Source of the DNA: Gymnopilus junonius
Taxonomy: Eukaryota > Basidiomycota > Agaricomycetes > Agaricales > Galerinaceae
Length of the DNA: 35,085 nucleotides
NCBI GenBank assembly: GCA_015501075.1
Contig: JADNYJ010000337.1
Coordinates: 1-35,085, forward strand
Reading direction: 5' to 3'
The notes beneath the pieces were generated by a model. It saw only the letters and a program-made list of their open reading frames with translations. It had not been told where the DNA came from and did no database searches. Every line of letters starts with the position of its first letter. Within the stretch, counting starts at the first letter, position 1. Positions 1-9,476 of this stretch are shown piece after piece. The position numbers and the translations under genes were made by a program.

Positions 1-914
1 CAGGACACCTGGGGAACTGGGCACTCTACTCCAGTTAGTGTCAGACTCGGGATAAAACTGTGTCACTGCAAACCCTCAATTCGGGCGTCCAGTAGTGTCT
101 TGATTAGGAACTGATAGTTGGTGCGGGGTCGCATCCATTGCATAACATGAAGGGATGGCACTGGCTCCTTAATGTAGATTCATTCTCACTTGTAATTTTG
201 CAGATTTTTGATGGTGAATGTCTCCGTGGTGTATGTACGCACGTACTGACCCTCCTCGTCTTTATTCAGGTAGATGCCATACATTGGCATGCAGTTGAGA
301 GGGCCCGGAATAGGTTTGCATGTCCATTGACTGGCTGGAGCAGAAGCTCAATCGAGAGTCCAACATTGGTGATGTTATAGGGAGACCTATTGTTGTCTAC
401 TTTTGATGCACCAGGTGCGAAGCTCCTGCAAAGTCTGCTGGGGATTTTGCAAGTAGTCCTGCCCCTCCTGCACTGCTATGACCTCCAGTCCATGCGAAAA
501 TAGTATGATCATCCGACGTTGTGATGATCTCTCACTGAAGCCTAGTGAATGCATTTCTGGCCCTCCCCATTACGATGCTTTTATGTAAGTAAAATATCGT
601 TCTTTTAGAGGATGTTCTTGTAACGCTCTGTGATCCCACAGCATCTCAACATGTCTGCAATCAGGAACAATGGCGTGCTTGTTCGGCTTTGTCCAGCTCT
701 GCAGTCAAGGCGATGGCATGCTTGTCCGGCTTTATCTGGCATATTCTTCTGCCATGTTCTTTTTCTTCAACAAACCATTGGTTCTTGTCATGGCAGTATT
801 CTCTGTTTGTTGTTAAATTTTACTGCTGTGAAACTTGTTTTGTATGTATAAATATTAATGGGCTTGTTTGGTGGAAATATGTTTTTGGAAGATGGCTGTG
901 AATGGAGCCCTAGT
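1..914. other. No recognisable gene; low-complexity relic DNA
   Basis: Only short unrelated ORFs (80 aa or less) are seen and none has a recognisable domain. A small direct repeat is visible: the segment starting at 670 (ATGGCGTGCTTGTTCGGC) recurs at 713 with a few substitutions, 43 bp downstream. The stretch may be degenerate mobile DNA, since it leads directly into the repeat structures at 915-2,320, but nothing identifies it. Confidence 0.4.
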
Positions 915-1012
915 GCAAGGCAGTTATATTTAGATTCAGATTATTTTTAAATGCTGTATCTTATCTGCTGATATAAGCAGCATCCCTCTGCTGCTTATAT
1001 AATATAATAAGT
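915..1012. repeat. Left copy of diverged direct repeat flanking the minisatellite, with a hairpin
   Basis: This segment (AGGCAGTTATATTTAGATTC and following) is matched, with many substitutions, by 2,218-2,320 on the other side of the tandem array. Both copies share the GCAG(T/C)TATATTTAGATT start and a CCTCTGC..CTTATATAAT end. The left copy contains a perfect 12-bp inverted repeat, 971-982 against 989-1000, with a 6-nt spacer. The two copies may be relics of terminal repeats of a mobile element that contains the array. Confidence 0.5.
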
Positions 1013-1194
1013 TACAGGGCCACTGGAATTAATGTTTGAAAGTCTGGTCTGGTCCAGTTTTTGGGTGCCCGAGGACCCTAACCGAGACCAAGACCAGTTA
1101 GGTAAAATTAGAAATGTCTAAATAACTGGACCGGACTGCAACTAACTGGTCTTGATCAGTCTTGTGCAGTTATTTGCAGTTATATAACCAGTTT

Positions 1195-1812
1195 TAACTG
1201 GTTACAGTTATAACCAGTTATAAACCAGTTATAACCAGTTATAAACCAGTTATAACCAGTTATAAACCAGTTATAACCAGTTATAAACCAGTTATAACCA
1301 GTTATAAACCAGTTATAACCAGTTATAAACCAGTTATAACCAGTTATAAACCAGTTATAACCAGTTATAAACCAGTTATAACCAGTTATAAACCAGTTAT
1401 AACCAGTTATAAACCAGTTATAACCAGTTATAAACCAGTTATAACCAGTTATAAACCAGTTATAACCAGTTATAACCAGTTATACCAGTTATAACCAGTT
1501 ATAAACCAGTTATAACCAGTTATAAACCAGTTATAACCAGTTATAAACCAGTTATAACCAGTTATAAACCAGTTATAACCAGTTATAACCAGTTATAAAC
1601 CAGTTATAACCAGTTATAAACCAGTTATAACCAGTTATAAACCAGTTATAACCAGTTATAAACCAGTTATAAACCAGTTATAACCAGTTATAACCAGTTA
1701 TAACCAGTTATAAACCAGTTATAAAAATAACCAGTTAAACCAGTTATAACCAGTTATAAACCAGTTATAAACCAGTTATAACCAGTTATAAACCAGTTAT
1801 AACCAGTTTTTT
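1195..1812. repeat. Minisatellite of alternating 10-/11-bp monomers (21-bp period)
   Basis: About 600 bp consist almost only of ATAACCAGTT (10 bp) alternating with ATAAACCAGTT (11 bp), roughly 55-58 monomers. Alternation is strict over long stretches and breaks near 1,470-1,490, 1,580 and 1,660-1,740, where two monomers of the same length follow each other or a base is lost. The flanks (about 1,040-1,190 and 2,040-2,170) contain scattered CCAGTT/AACTGG motifs, as if the array grew from such sequence. There is no open frame and no spacer, so it is a satellite and not a CRISPR array. Confidence 0.95.
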
Positions 1813-2217
1813 TGGTGTAAATAATTGTCTCATAATGTAAACTAAATGAATCACAATTTTTACGGTCAAAACGAGCTCAAGAACATCACAAACAGTTGAG
1901 AAATGATAAAATTAGAGCAGATTCAACTATTTTTGCGAGTATTGCTATAACTTTCTTAATTCTCAACCGAATTTTACGTTTTCTGAGTCGTTCAAAAGCT
2001 ATAATATGTGGGTATAATCGTGCAAAATTTCAGAATTTTATGACTGGTCCTAACTGGTTAAGACCGGTTTTAAGCAGTTACAAAAATTCTAAAATTTGGA
2101 CTAACTGCTAACCAGACTGTGGTTTATGGTTACAATGGTTAGTATATTTTGCAGTTAGCATCAGTTAATGCAATATGAACTTCAACAAATGCCTCATGTG
2201 CCAGCAGTGTGTGGCAA

Positions 2218-2320
2218 AAGGCAGCTATATTTAGATTTGACTTATTATTAGTATCTGGAGCTGGGTGTGTGATTATATCAGCAGCGTTCCTCTGCCACTT
2301 ATATAATCTAATATCTGTGC
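2218..2320. repeat. Right copy of diverged direct repeat flanking the minisatellite
   Basis: Matches 915-1,012 in the same orientation with numerous substitutions. The hairpin of the left copy is degenerate here, although an outer GATTATAT/ATATAATC pair remains. It lies about 60 bp from the retrotransposon boundary, so the retrotransposon inserted beside or into this older repeat structure. Confidence 0.45.
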
Positions 2321-2377
2321 CAAGGTACTATCAGATTTGCTGTTCAAGGTGTGTTCTATTTTATTCTGAAGGGGCTT

Positions 2378-2588
2378 TGGCAATGGTGTAGTCTACGTAT
2401 GTAGCGTTTAATAAAACCCTTTAACTTCCCTTTAAGGAAGGTAAGGATTCAGGTACAAGAACAGTTACATTCCGTCCTTCTCGGACGGCTGTTTATATAC
2501 TACAATCTCGATCGTACCTACTATCTAAGGTAAGTATTCAATCTCCGACTGAATGTCGGATACTCGGGTTGTCGCCTACGCCCCAACA
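2378..2588 (-). repeat. 3' LTR of the copia element
   Basis: The 211-bp LTR starts TGTTGGGGCG on the minus strand (plus-strand end CCCCAACA) and ends in CA. It matches the 5' LTR without gaps, with 206 of 211 positions identical. It carries C at four of the five variable sites and T at the fifth, all in CpG/TpG context on the plus strand. An inverted pair GTCCTTCTCGGAC (2,474-2,486) lies inside it. Confidence 0.95.
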
Positions 2589-2599
2589 CTCCCCCTCAA
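2589..2599 (-). other. Polypurine tract of the copia element
   Basis: On the minus strand the sequence directly before the 3' LTR is TTGAGGGGGAG, a purine-rich run touching the LTR start TGTTGGGG. This is the expected site of plus-strand DNA priming in LTR retrotransposons. Confidence 0.85.
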
Positions 2600-3604
2600 G
2601 CCGAGGAGTCCGATAATCCGAGTTCGGCAACATGCCGAACAAACTTGGGCCTCTGTAAAGGCTTAGTAAATATGTCTGCCATTTGTTGAGGATCTCGGCA
2701 GTCCTTTATACACACTGATTCTTCTTTGACTCTCTCTCTAACCCAATGCCATCTTATATCTATATGTTTACCCCTCTTATGAAACTGGGGATTTTTAGCC
2801 ATAGCAATAGAACCGTCATTATCTCCCAGAATGAGAGTTGGTTCTTTCTGCTCAAAGCCTAATTCTTCATATAAAGCACGGAGCCACATGGCTTCCCTAG
2901 ATGCTTCGGATAATGCCACATATTCGGCTTCTGTGGAGGAAAGCGCGATCATGGACTGCTTCTTTGATCCCCACGTAATCGCTCCTTCGTGAGATAGGAA
3001 CACGTATCCAGAAATAGATTTCCTGTCATCGGCGTTTGCAAAGCTGGCATCTGAGTACCCAAAGGCTAGATTGTTCCTCTGAAATTCATGAGGTTTAGTT
3101 GTATAAGTAATACCATAATTCTTGGTCCCAGCTAAGTATCTGAGGACCCTCTTAGCCGCCGTATAATGAGCCATGCTCAGATTTGCTGTAAAGGCAGCCA
3201 ATCTATTTATGGCATAAGCTATATCGGGCCTTGTGGCGGTTGCCAGATATTGAAGGGAACCGATTAATGACGCATAAGAATTGCTTCTATTTCCATCTGA
3301 TCCTTCGGGGCTCGGTTCGAGCGCTATATTTGGATCCAATGGTGTAGAAACTGGATTACACTTCTCCATACCCTCACGGCATAGAATAGTTTCAATATAT
3401 TGCCTTTGTGAGATGGTAATGGAGTCCGGGGTTTGAGTAATCTCAATACCAACTATCTTTGTTGGTTCCCCAAGATCTGTAAGGTCCAATATAGAATTCA
3501 ATTCACTTTTAAGCTTCTTCATGCGCTCGTCAGAGAGGGTGAACACTAATAGATCATCAACCCAGACTGTGATAATTTCCAAGTCATTAGTATGACCACT
3601 CCCC
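2596..3604 (-). pseudogene. copia pol, third fragment: end of RT and RNase H
   Basis: This frame resumes the reverse transcriptase just after the second frameshift. It holds the RT catalytic box VWVDDLLVF (the copia form of YVDD), followed by the RNase H domain with YSDASFAN, the SSTEAEY box and GDNDGSIAMAKNP, and ends with the usual ADIFTKPL-type tail and a stop at 2,596, seven bases from the LTR. The open frame nominally starts at 3,618, but its first few codons are out of frame with the real protein. The junction at 3,601-3,604 (four C on the plus strand) lacks one base compared with the frame needed to read through. Sequence quality within the fragment is good and no stop interrupts it. 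Confidence 0.92.
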
Positions 3605-4786
3605 TGACATAGGCGCATGGATCACTCCATAGCGCTTGAAAGCCTATATTCTTTAATCTGCGATCTAGCTTGCGGTTCCACTCTCGGCCCGACTGCTTCA
3701 AACCATAAATGGTTTTAATCAATCGGCAAACTCTATCAGTGCCATCACCGAAACCTTCGGGCTGGCGCATAATGACCCGCTCCTTCAGTATTCCATTAAG
3801 GTAAGCGCCCTTTATGTCCAACTGCTGAATTTTAAACTTCATTATAGGAACAAGCGCTAATATTGCGCAGATCGTCTCTAAGCACACAACTGGAGAGAAT
3901 GTGTCATTGTAGTCTTGTCCGGGTCTCTGCGCGCATCCTTTAGCCACTAGTCTCGCTTTGTACTTAATTAGTTCCCCTAATTTATTATACTTCTTTGTGA
4001 GTACCCATTTATTAGCTATTGGGACTGCATCTGCCAGCCGGTCAGTGAGTTCCCAGGTACCCATCTTCTTTAATTGATCCAATTCGGCATTTATGGCTGC
4101 TTCCCAATGTTCCCACTCTGGGGACCTCTTTGCCTCATGGATCGTCTTTGGCTCATCGCCTCCGAGGGGAACTTCTGTGATCGCGTTCACAATATCTGAT
4201 GACGTGAGTACGGCCTCATTCGTCTCATCAGGGAACGGATCATGTAATCTTGCATAATCTACTCTGCTCCGTGGTCTTAGCGCTCTGGGCTCACTATTCC
4301 CAGAATCTTCTTCCGGATCATCCGGCTTCTTCTGTTTCCTCTGACTAGGCTCATCGGTTATCTCCGGTGGCCTATTCTCTCCCGACAGATCTGTGCTCGA
4401 TTTCGGCATGTTCACCTCCTGCTCCCCCTCGGGCCGTACATCGGGCACCTCTATGCCAATCGATTCCGTGGGGGCTGGGTGGTCGGGAAGCATCAGGAAA
4501 TGGAAGTTCCTTGATTTTAATATATTTCTTCTCTGAGCACTGTAGTATAATACCGATTTTGACCCATCGTTGAATCCGACGAACAAAAACTGTTTTGACT
4601 TGGGTCTTAATTTAGATTCTTGATGGGAACCTTGATTGAGTATCCATACAGGCACCCCAAACTCCCGGAGATGAGAAACATCCGGACGTTGCTGTGTCCA
4701 TGCCTCGAACGGAGTCTTGTTCGGGAGAGCCTTCATATGGGTTCGATTGCGTAAGTACGCTGCATGTGCCACAGCTAATTCCCAAA
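3602..4786 (-). pseudogene. copia pol, second fragment: integrase C-terminus and RT
   Basis: After the first frameshift the reading continues with the integrase end (AHAAYLRNRTHMKALPNKTP, typical of copia integrases), a variable acidic/basic linker rich in E, P and K, and then the reverse transcriptase: WEAAINAELDQLKKMGTW, KARLVAKGCAQ, the motif A region QLDIKGAYLNG and YGLKQSGREWN. The frame is lost again at the C run at 3,601-3,604 just before the VDD box. The fragment has no domain loss, so before these two changes pol would have been one continuous frame, as is usual for copia elements. Confidence 0.92.
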
Positions 4787-6898
4787 GGAATTCGGGATGT
4801 GCCGCGCATTCAACATTGCACGTGCTAATTCCATGAGCATGCAGTTCATACGTTCTGCAATGCCGTTCTGCGAGGGGGAATATGGTGCTGTCTGCTCAAG
4901 GTCTATTCCTTGAGTTCTGCACCAATCTTTAAGATCTGTATTAATAAATTCTCCCCCGCCATCTATACGAATAGTGCGGGGTTGCATGCCTTTGACCCTT
5001 AATTTTGTAATGTAGTCTTTAATATTTTGTGCTGCATCCGACTTTAATTTTAGAAAGCGCACATGTATGTGCCTGGCGTGATCATCCACAAAGCTAATGT
5101 AATATTGATTGCCATGGATTGATGCTGTTTGGCACTTGCCCCAGAGATCGATATGGGTCAACTCTCCAGGCCTCGTTGCGCGCCGCTGCGCCTTCTTCGG
5201 AAATGGAGCTATGAATTGCTTTGATTCCATACAAGCTTGGCAGTCCGGCTTCGGTGTTCTATCGTCCACATGGAAACCATCAACCAGCTGACCTTGCATC
5301 ATACGCTGCAAGCCGCTGTATCCTATGTGGCCAAAACGTCTATGCCATACCTCCCAGCTCTGCACTGCCTCTACGGCATTATTTACTCGTTCTGTAGATG
5401 CACGTATATTATTTTGCTGTTGTGTGGGTTTTCGCACGCGCATCGCCATGCGATATAAATGATTATCTATTTTTGTCCCCTTCGCAATCAGCCGGCCGTC
5501 CTTGGTAAGCAGGGATAATACTCCATTCCCACCAAGATAACGGCCGCCGCCGGCATCCCATCTGCCGAGTGAGATAAGATTGTTGCGATTATTGGGGATG
5601 TGAAGGACATCTTCAATCCTCACAATATATTTATGTCCATCGACTGTTGATTCTAGCTCAACAGTTCCTTTCCCTACAGCGCGCGTAGTCAAGTCTCCTA
5701 CGCCTTGAACTACTGCGTTCTTCAGGGGCTTGTATGTAATAAATGCATCACGTTGATTCGTGACATGAGAAGTTGTTGCCGAGTTGGCAAGCCAATCATA
5801 ATAGATAACTCGCTCGTCTATTCTGGCATAATTACGGGGATTGTAGTTGCTAAAATTATAAGCTACTGTTCCATCTTCTTGAATATCTTCCATATTATTA
5901 ATGAATGCTACTGTGCCGTCCTCGGATGCCTCATCCTCCTGAGGATCCCGAGTCTCCGTGCATGTGGTCTGATGGGTCTGGCCAATCTTCCGCTTCTTCT
6001 GTGGTTGTTCGGCCGAGCTACCCTCTGGCTTCCCCTTGCGGCGGCATTTCCCGGCGCCATGGCCGAACCATCCACAAAGGGAGCAACGCTCCTGTCCAAG
6101 GTATTTGCAATTGACAGTCTTGTGATTATCACGACCGCAGTGCTTGCATTTCTCTTCGTTAGCACCCGAATGCGCCGTCGCACCAATGCGGTTTGCAAGT
6201 TTGCGCTTCTGGCCTTGGCCTGGACCACTGACATAATTTATTTGATCCGAGGCTAGACTGCATTCCTGGCGGCATCGGTATTCCTCCATTAGAATACCGA
6301 TGAAATCTTGTGACTTTATTTTTAGCTTCGACTTGTTCTCTTCTGGGTCTTTCTGCTTACTAATGTATAGATCAGTAAACATGTCCCAGGAAGGAGGCAA
6401 GGACGATGCTATGATAATTTTAAATTGATCATTGGGGATCCGACTATTCTCGTCCATAGTATTAGAGCGCTCCCATAACTTCTTGAGTGCATTAAGGTGT
6501 GCGACGATGTCATCACCTTCATTTGCGGAAGTTTTAAATAGATTGCGAAGAATAGAAATCACAACGTAACTGCCCTTGATGTCATGAACTGATGCGAGAT
6601 TATCCCACATCTCCTTGGCAGTCTGGGCGCTCTGCATGTGAATAAGCTGATTATCAGATATGTTCATCTGGATCAGCGATTGTGCGTAAGAATCATTAAA
6701 GTGCCAGGCGTCTAAATCCTCCATAGACGCATCTGTCCCAGGCTTCGGAATAGTCCCTTTAGTATATTCTAGGACACAGCAAACCTTTAGCGCTGTAACC
6801 ATTCTGGTCCTCCAGGCTATCCAGTTGCTGTCTCCGAGCAATTCCAGAAGCTTCGTGATTGATTGAGCAACATGTGTGTCGACTTTGGTAATTGCCAT
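4775..6898 (-). pseudogene. copia gag-protease-integrase, first fragment (707 aa)
   Basis: Starts at the first ATG after the 5' LTR. Residues 1-210 are a Gag of the UBN2/retrotran_gag type. Two zinc knuckles follow, CKHCGRDNHKTVNC (251-264) and CSLCGWFGHGAGKC (272-285). The protease box at 369-378 reads WLANSATTSH where copia proteases have an Asp-Ser-Gly core, so the catalytic Asp is Asn372 and the Gly is Ala. The integrase follows with its His-Cys zinc segment (WHRRFGHIG..CQAC) and catalytic core (HIDLWG, IDGGGEF, SPSQNGIAERMN). The frame ends at 4,775. One base missing from the A run at 4,784-4,786 moves the correct frame into the next fragment. A small EDGTVA repeat lies before the protease. 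Confidence 0.93.
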
Positions 6899-6998
6899 CG
6901 CGAATCTTGATCTTGATAAATATAGACTTGATTGATTTGATGTCGCTGTTCGCTTCGAATTCGCAAGGGTTTAAACGCTCTTGAAGTTGTTAAAGCCC

Positions 6999-7012
6999 GG
7001 GGCCCATAACCC
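6999..7012 (-). other. Primer-binding site matching the initiator tRNA-Met anticodon arm
   Basis: Two bases inside the 5' LTR the minus strand reads GGGTTATGGGCCCC. Its complement, GGCCCATAACCC, fits the anticodon stem-loop of initiator tRNA-Met (CAT anticodon in the middle) and not a tRNA 3' end. Drosophila copia and yeast Ty5 are known to be primed by a half-molecule of this tRNA cut in the anticodon loop, so the same mode is likely here. Confidence 0.8.
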
Positions 7013-7014
7013 TT

Positions 7015-7225
7015 TGGCAACGGTGTAGTCTACGTATGTAGCGTTTAATAAAACCCTTTAACTTCCCTTTAAGGAAGGTAAGGATTCAGGTACAAGAACA
7101 GTTACATTCTGTCCTTCTCGGACGGCTGTTTATATACTACAATCTTGATCGTACCTACTATCTAAGGTAAGTATTCAATCTCTGACTGAATGTCGGATAC
7201 TCGGGTTGTTGCCTACGCCCCAACA
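7015..7225 (-). repeat. 5' LTR of the copia element
   Basis: Same length as the other LTR, no gaps. It carries T at four of the five variable CpG sites where the 3' LTR keeps C, and C at the remaining one. As transcription would run on the minus strand towards gag, this copy should hold the element's promoter. The outer end (7,225) lies 101 bp from the stop codon of the HET gene, so element transcripts would start pointing away from that gene's 3' end. Confidence 0.95.
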
Positions 7226-7326
7226 AAGGGCATATATTTAAATTTTACCTATCATCATATATAGATGGTCTAATACTATTTGTGAAGTAGGAAAAGCATT
7301 GTCCTGCCATGCGAAGCAGTGGCCCA

Positions 7327-7992
7327 CTAAAACAAGTATAAAATGGGCATGTTAATGCCAAACAACCTGAGTAGGCAATACGCCATGTCCTCTATCCTTG
7401 TTGTCTGTCTATTCGCTGCCCACGACATCCTCGCTGCGATGCTGATTTCGCCAGAATGATTGACCAACAGCACTTGCTTGCTGATATTTGTGACCTGTGT
7501 GATTACCTTCCTCAGGCTGGACTTCGTCCCAATCTCCATCCACTTTTTGTCATAGAACACTAAACTTAAAGGCGCAATCAACTCCTGTAGGGTCCACCCT
7601 CTTGTGAACCACTTGCACCTACGGAACTGGGAGTCGACGTCGAATGCATTCTCGCTAGCTGAGACGTCCACTAGGTAGGCGTAGCAAACTTCTGCTTCCT
7701 GGTACCACTTGTACATAGAGTTGATAGCTTCGGAGAGTTCGCTGCTGCTGGTCTTATCGATGCAGCAAGTGTCAACCCAGACGTAAGTGAACCCGTCAAG
7801 GAGAGCCTGTTCGCAGGCTTTCTTGATCTTTGTGAAACCGCTCTTGCGCTCGATGGCCGGCTGCGTCTTGCACGCAATCATCTCCTGATAGGTAACCTCT
7901 TCGTCCCCCCAAGTGTGCGAAAGAATCGCATATACCGGTACCTTGTTCCAGAAGTCCTCCACCATCATTGTTTTCGCATTGATAAGACGCAT
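7327..7992 (-). CDS. Short HET-domain (heterokaryon incompatibility) protein, probably C-terminally truncated
   Basis: The 221-aa protein is nearly all HET domain (PF06985), whose relatives mediate non-self recognition and cell death on hyphal fusion. Visible landmarks are the start MRLINAKTM, AILSHTWGDEEVTY (about 22-35), FTYVWVDTCCIDKTSSSEL (about 68-86), the AINSMYKWYQEAEVCYAYL stretch and RGWTLQELIAPLSLVFYD. The start at 7,992 is chosen over frame variants because MRL(L/I)N is the usual beginning in basidiomycetes. Relatives continue after the RLFGINMPILY segment with a Gly-Glu-Gly-containing region and a longer C-terminal part. Here a stop follows after two more residues. The copia LTR begins about 100 bp downstream, but no missing HET remainder is seen on its far side, so the insertion alone does not explain the truncation. 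A TATA-like box stands upstream. Confidence 0.85.
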   Translation of the reverse strand: MRLINAKTMMVEDFWNKVPVYAILSHTWGDEEVTYQEMIACKTQPAIERKSGFTKIKKACEQALLDGFTYVWVDTCCIDKTSSSELSEAINSMYKWYQEAEVCYAYLVDVSASENAFDVDSQFRRCKWFTRGWTLQELIAPLSLVFYDKKWMEIGTKSSLRKVITQVTNISKQVLLVNHSGEISIAARMSWAANRQTTRIEDMAYCLLRLFGINMPILYLF

Positions 7993-8054
7993 GACTGCGG
8001 GTGCGTGTGCAGGGGGAAGGGTTCATTAGAATCGATTACCAGTGGACGAAGTGG

Positions 8055-8062
8055 TTTTTATA
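8055..8062 (-). promoter_or_regulatory. TATA-like box of the HET gene
   Basis: TATAAAAA on the minus strand, about 63 bp upstream of the chosen ATG at 7,992. The position supports that start. Confidence 0.5.
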
Positions 8063-9476
8063 TGAAGCAACATCGGTCATGTGTGATATCCTAAACTCAT
8101 CGACTCATCGATAAGAACACTTTGATATCGATGTGAGGTAGCTGTCAGACCACGCCTTATCTGGTTCAGCAGGACGAAGGTTCCGTTCAGCACACGGAAA
8201 CCTCCCATTTAATTGAACGCCACCGAGGCATCATATTTGCATGAACCTATGTAGGGAAAAGATTCTAGAATCTAAAGGATCGTCATGAAGAATGACGTAT
8301 TCATCAGAGCTTAAAAACGAAAAGAACGAAGAGACCCACCCAGTAATAATAACATACCCGGAGCTGGAAAGGTTGGTCGAGTGATGGAATAGGTCCAGTG
8401 GGGAAGGATTGCCTGTGTTTATTATTCCCAAGGTTGACAAGCAAATAATGACGTAGACCTTTTGTCCGACCTGCCACTATCCAGCTTACCCTATTGCTTC
8501 TAAAGGGCCTCTTTGTATGATAGTAACGCAGAAAGTTATCCACAAGGACGCTCATCCCTCTCTTCATGTCGCGCGAACTCGGTGCGTCTTCTCTTCTTTT
8601 CACTTTTGTTATTTAACGCAAATTTAACCCTAATTTTCTTTAGCAATTCGTATGCGCCCTTTGACCTAGTCTGGGGACTCTGGGCTATACGCTCACATCG
8701 ACACATCAGCTTATGATGTGAGGAGGCCGTATGATGCGCAAAGATGACTAAGACAGAAGGTAAGAACTGCAACACTTTTGAATTCAGGTCTTTGCTCTAT
8801 TTTTTTGTGGAAGAAATTTGGCTCATTTTTCCTTTTACCAGCATAGGACGCTCAGGCAAGGCGAAGATAGAAAGGTTGGATGACAGCAGTAAAAAAGGTG
8901 GAGTACATGTTGGGATTTTATACTTATCTTCTCCTCAGTTCTTTGTCATCCTAGTTCTGACAGCCTTTACTACTTCTCTATAGTCTTCATTCCTCACTCA
9001 CTTACGATGCGACGTAATATTGCGTGTCAGCTTGCAACTTTGCCTCTTCTACTCTGGTTTCGTTCTTGATGCTGACTCTCGACGAACTTTCCTTGATACG
9101 TTCTGTCTGGCTAGATTCGTACTTGACCTGGCTCGCCAAAATTGCTTTGAATTACTGCCTTCGCTGCTCACCGGCCTACATAATAGGGAACATACATTGC
9201 GGCTCACTATTCCCATTCTGGATTGTGGCCCTTCCGCTAAATCATATGAAAGTCTGGCTCGAGCGTGCATATGTCAATTCCAATACTATTTACAGCAGGA
9301 ATAATGGAGGACGACTAGCGAATAAATCCGACATAGTAGTAAGCAGCAGGTGAAAACATCATATCCCCGATTTCCCGCAGTCTCTGATCAACGATCCCAA
9401 GCGTATATCGCCTTCATAGGATGTCTGCTACAACGTAGGTGAGTACCAGCGATTCATAGTGAATATACCAACTTAC
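8063..9476. other. Gene-poor spacer; start of a duplicated segment
   Basis: No ORF has a recognisable domain. The largest (99-109 aa) overlap each other in different frames, which suggests they are chance frames. From about 8,930 the sequence aligns, at low identity, with 12,690 onward. 9,422-9,470 holds a possible intron on the minus strand (GTAAGT to TTGTAG) placed just after the stop of the glycine-rich gene, so part of this stretch may be its 3'UTR. Confidence 0.4.
8930..9440. repeat. Diverged duplicated segment, copy 1 (partner about 12,690-13,120)
   Basis: Several blocks align in the same order with 12.69-13.12 kb: a CTTTACTACTTCTCTATAG block (8,967) with ATCACATCTCTCTAG (12,718), TTACGATGCGAC (9,002) with TTACGATACACT (12,749), CTGACTCTCGACGAACTTTCC (9,073) with CTGGATTCTCGACGGGGACTTTCC (12,827), the CGAGCGTGCATATG area (9,260) with CAAGCGCGCAGATATG (12,972), and a CGTAGGT(G/A)AG block (9,436 and 13,099). 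Blocks further on also match (10,149 with 13,326; 10,849 with 13,657). No conserved reading frame can be demonstrated. Confidence 0.5.

Larger units (their letters stand above)
2378..7225 (-). mobile_element. Ty1/copia LTR retrotransposon, full length but inactivated
   Basis: The 4.85-kb element is read on the minus strand: 5' LTR at 7,015-7,225, primer-binding site, gag-protease-integrase-RT-RNase H in copia order, polypurine tract, 3' LTR at 2,378-2,588. The LTRs are 211 bp each and differ at five positions. Similarity continues three bases past the TG/CA ends (2,375 and 7,012), so the inner boundary is uncertain by a few bases. AAGGG occurs at 2,369-2,373 and at 7,226-7,230 and may be the target-site duplication, but on the left it sits 4 bp outside the TG end. 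Coding capacity is broken by two one-base losses and the protease active site is altered. Confidence 0.95.

Noticed and set aside
1195..1812. CRISPR-like array
   Set aside because: Units follow each other directly with no variable spacers, and the host is a fungus. It is a minisatellite.
4775..4790. Programmed frameshift between two pol ORFs
   Set aside because: Copia elements normally use one frame, the break falls inside the integrase and not between domains, and a second break sits inside RT. A one-base loss explains both.
5705..6256. 183-aa plus-strand ORF inside gag
   Set aside because: Antisense to the zinc-knuckle and protease region of the copia element; hydrophobic but without homology signs.
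8304..9353. Small ORFs of 67-109 aa as genes
   Set aside because: They overlap in several frames on both strands, have biased low-information composition, and no frame is conserved in the duplicated copy.
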